Shown here piece by piece: positions 33,723-33,738 of a stretch of 33,738 nt of DNA (position 1 is the stretch's first letter; the number at the start of each line of letters is the position of its first letter). A program made the translations under genes and the position numbers. Origin of the DNA: an uncultured Bacteroidales bacterium (GTDB lineage: Bacteria > Bacteroidota > Bacteroidia > Bacteroidales > Bacteroidaceae); NCBI GenBank assembly GCA_937914945.1, contig CALGJF010000003.1:1-33738 (forward strand). Direction: 5' to 3'. The notes under the pieces were generated by a model, which was not told where the DNA came from, did not search any database, and saw only the letters and a program-made list of their open reading frames with translations.

Positions 33723-33738
33723 AAAAATTGAACGGTTA

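Noticed and set aside
31084..33738. CRISPR array or Cas13b direct repeats
   Set aside because: No regularly spaced repeats of about 36 bp and no GTTG...CAAC-type Cas13b repeat were found anywhere in the window.
1..33738. tRNA, rRNA, transposase or integrase genes
   Set aside because: None recognised; no insertion sequence explains the junction near 31025.

Overview
The window looks like chromosomal DNA from a Bacteroidota member, most likely order Bacteroidales. The evidence is a gliding-motility/type IX secretion C-terminal (CHU_C) domain, a PorT-type outer-membrane barrel, a Hc1-type histone-like protein, secreted GH2 enzymes of Bacteroidales style, TAnnTTTG-type -7 boxes, few Shine-Dalgarno sequences, and Cas13b, which is largely confined to this phylum. 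The genus cannot be settled from the sequence.

Positions 1-365 hold the 3' end of an SGNH/GDSL hydrolase on the + strand, closed by a 25-bp perfect hairpin. Positions 471-18599 are a polysaccharide (capsule/O-antigen type) locus, all on the - strand and read right to left: wzc-type tyrosine autokinase, ugd, wecB, wecC, a third nucleotide-sugar dehydrogenase, wzx flippase, a beta-helix acyltransferase, GT4, wzy, GT4, a CE4-like deacetylase, a heparinase II/III-like protein and a last GT4. The precursor genes (about 10.4-18.6 kb) are more GC-rich. The glycosyltransferase/flippase/polymerase half (0.5-10.4 kb) is visibly AT-richer, as expected for the exchangeable, serotype-determining part. UDP-GlcA, UDP-ManNAcA and a further UDP-uronate are the predicted building blocks, so the polymer should be acidic. 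No Wza-type export protein or initiating phosphoglycosyltransferase lies inside the window.

Positions 19180-27440 on the + strand carry a 58-residue histone-like protein, a large secreted GH2 beta-galactosidase-like enzyme with CHB_HEX_C and F5/8-C-like C-terminal modules, and the dTDP-L-rhamnose operon in the order rmlA-rmlC-rmlD-rmlB, ending in a 23-bp perfect hairpin. Positions 27519-30070 on the - strand hold a two-gene envelope operon (a protein with three LysM domains and a periplasmic-binding fold, then a PorT-like barrel). At 30307-31083 (+) is a secreted CHU_C-domain protein.

The right end (about 31025-33738, - strand) is the most interesting part. A 605-residue membrane protein with CorA-like topology is followed 9 bp later by the N-terminal HEPN domain of a type VI-B CRISPR effector, Cas13b. 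The Cas13b gene is cut after about 290 of roughly 1,100-1,200 residues, at a junction with the tail of the CHU_C gene. No CRISPR array, csx27 or csx28 is visible. The pairing suggests a type VI-B variant that uses a CorA-like channel as its membrane accessory. The truncation must be shown to be real, not an assembly chimera, before the locus is interpreted further.
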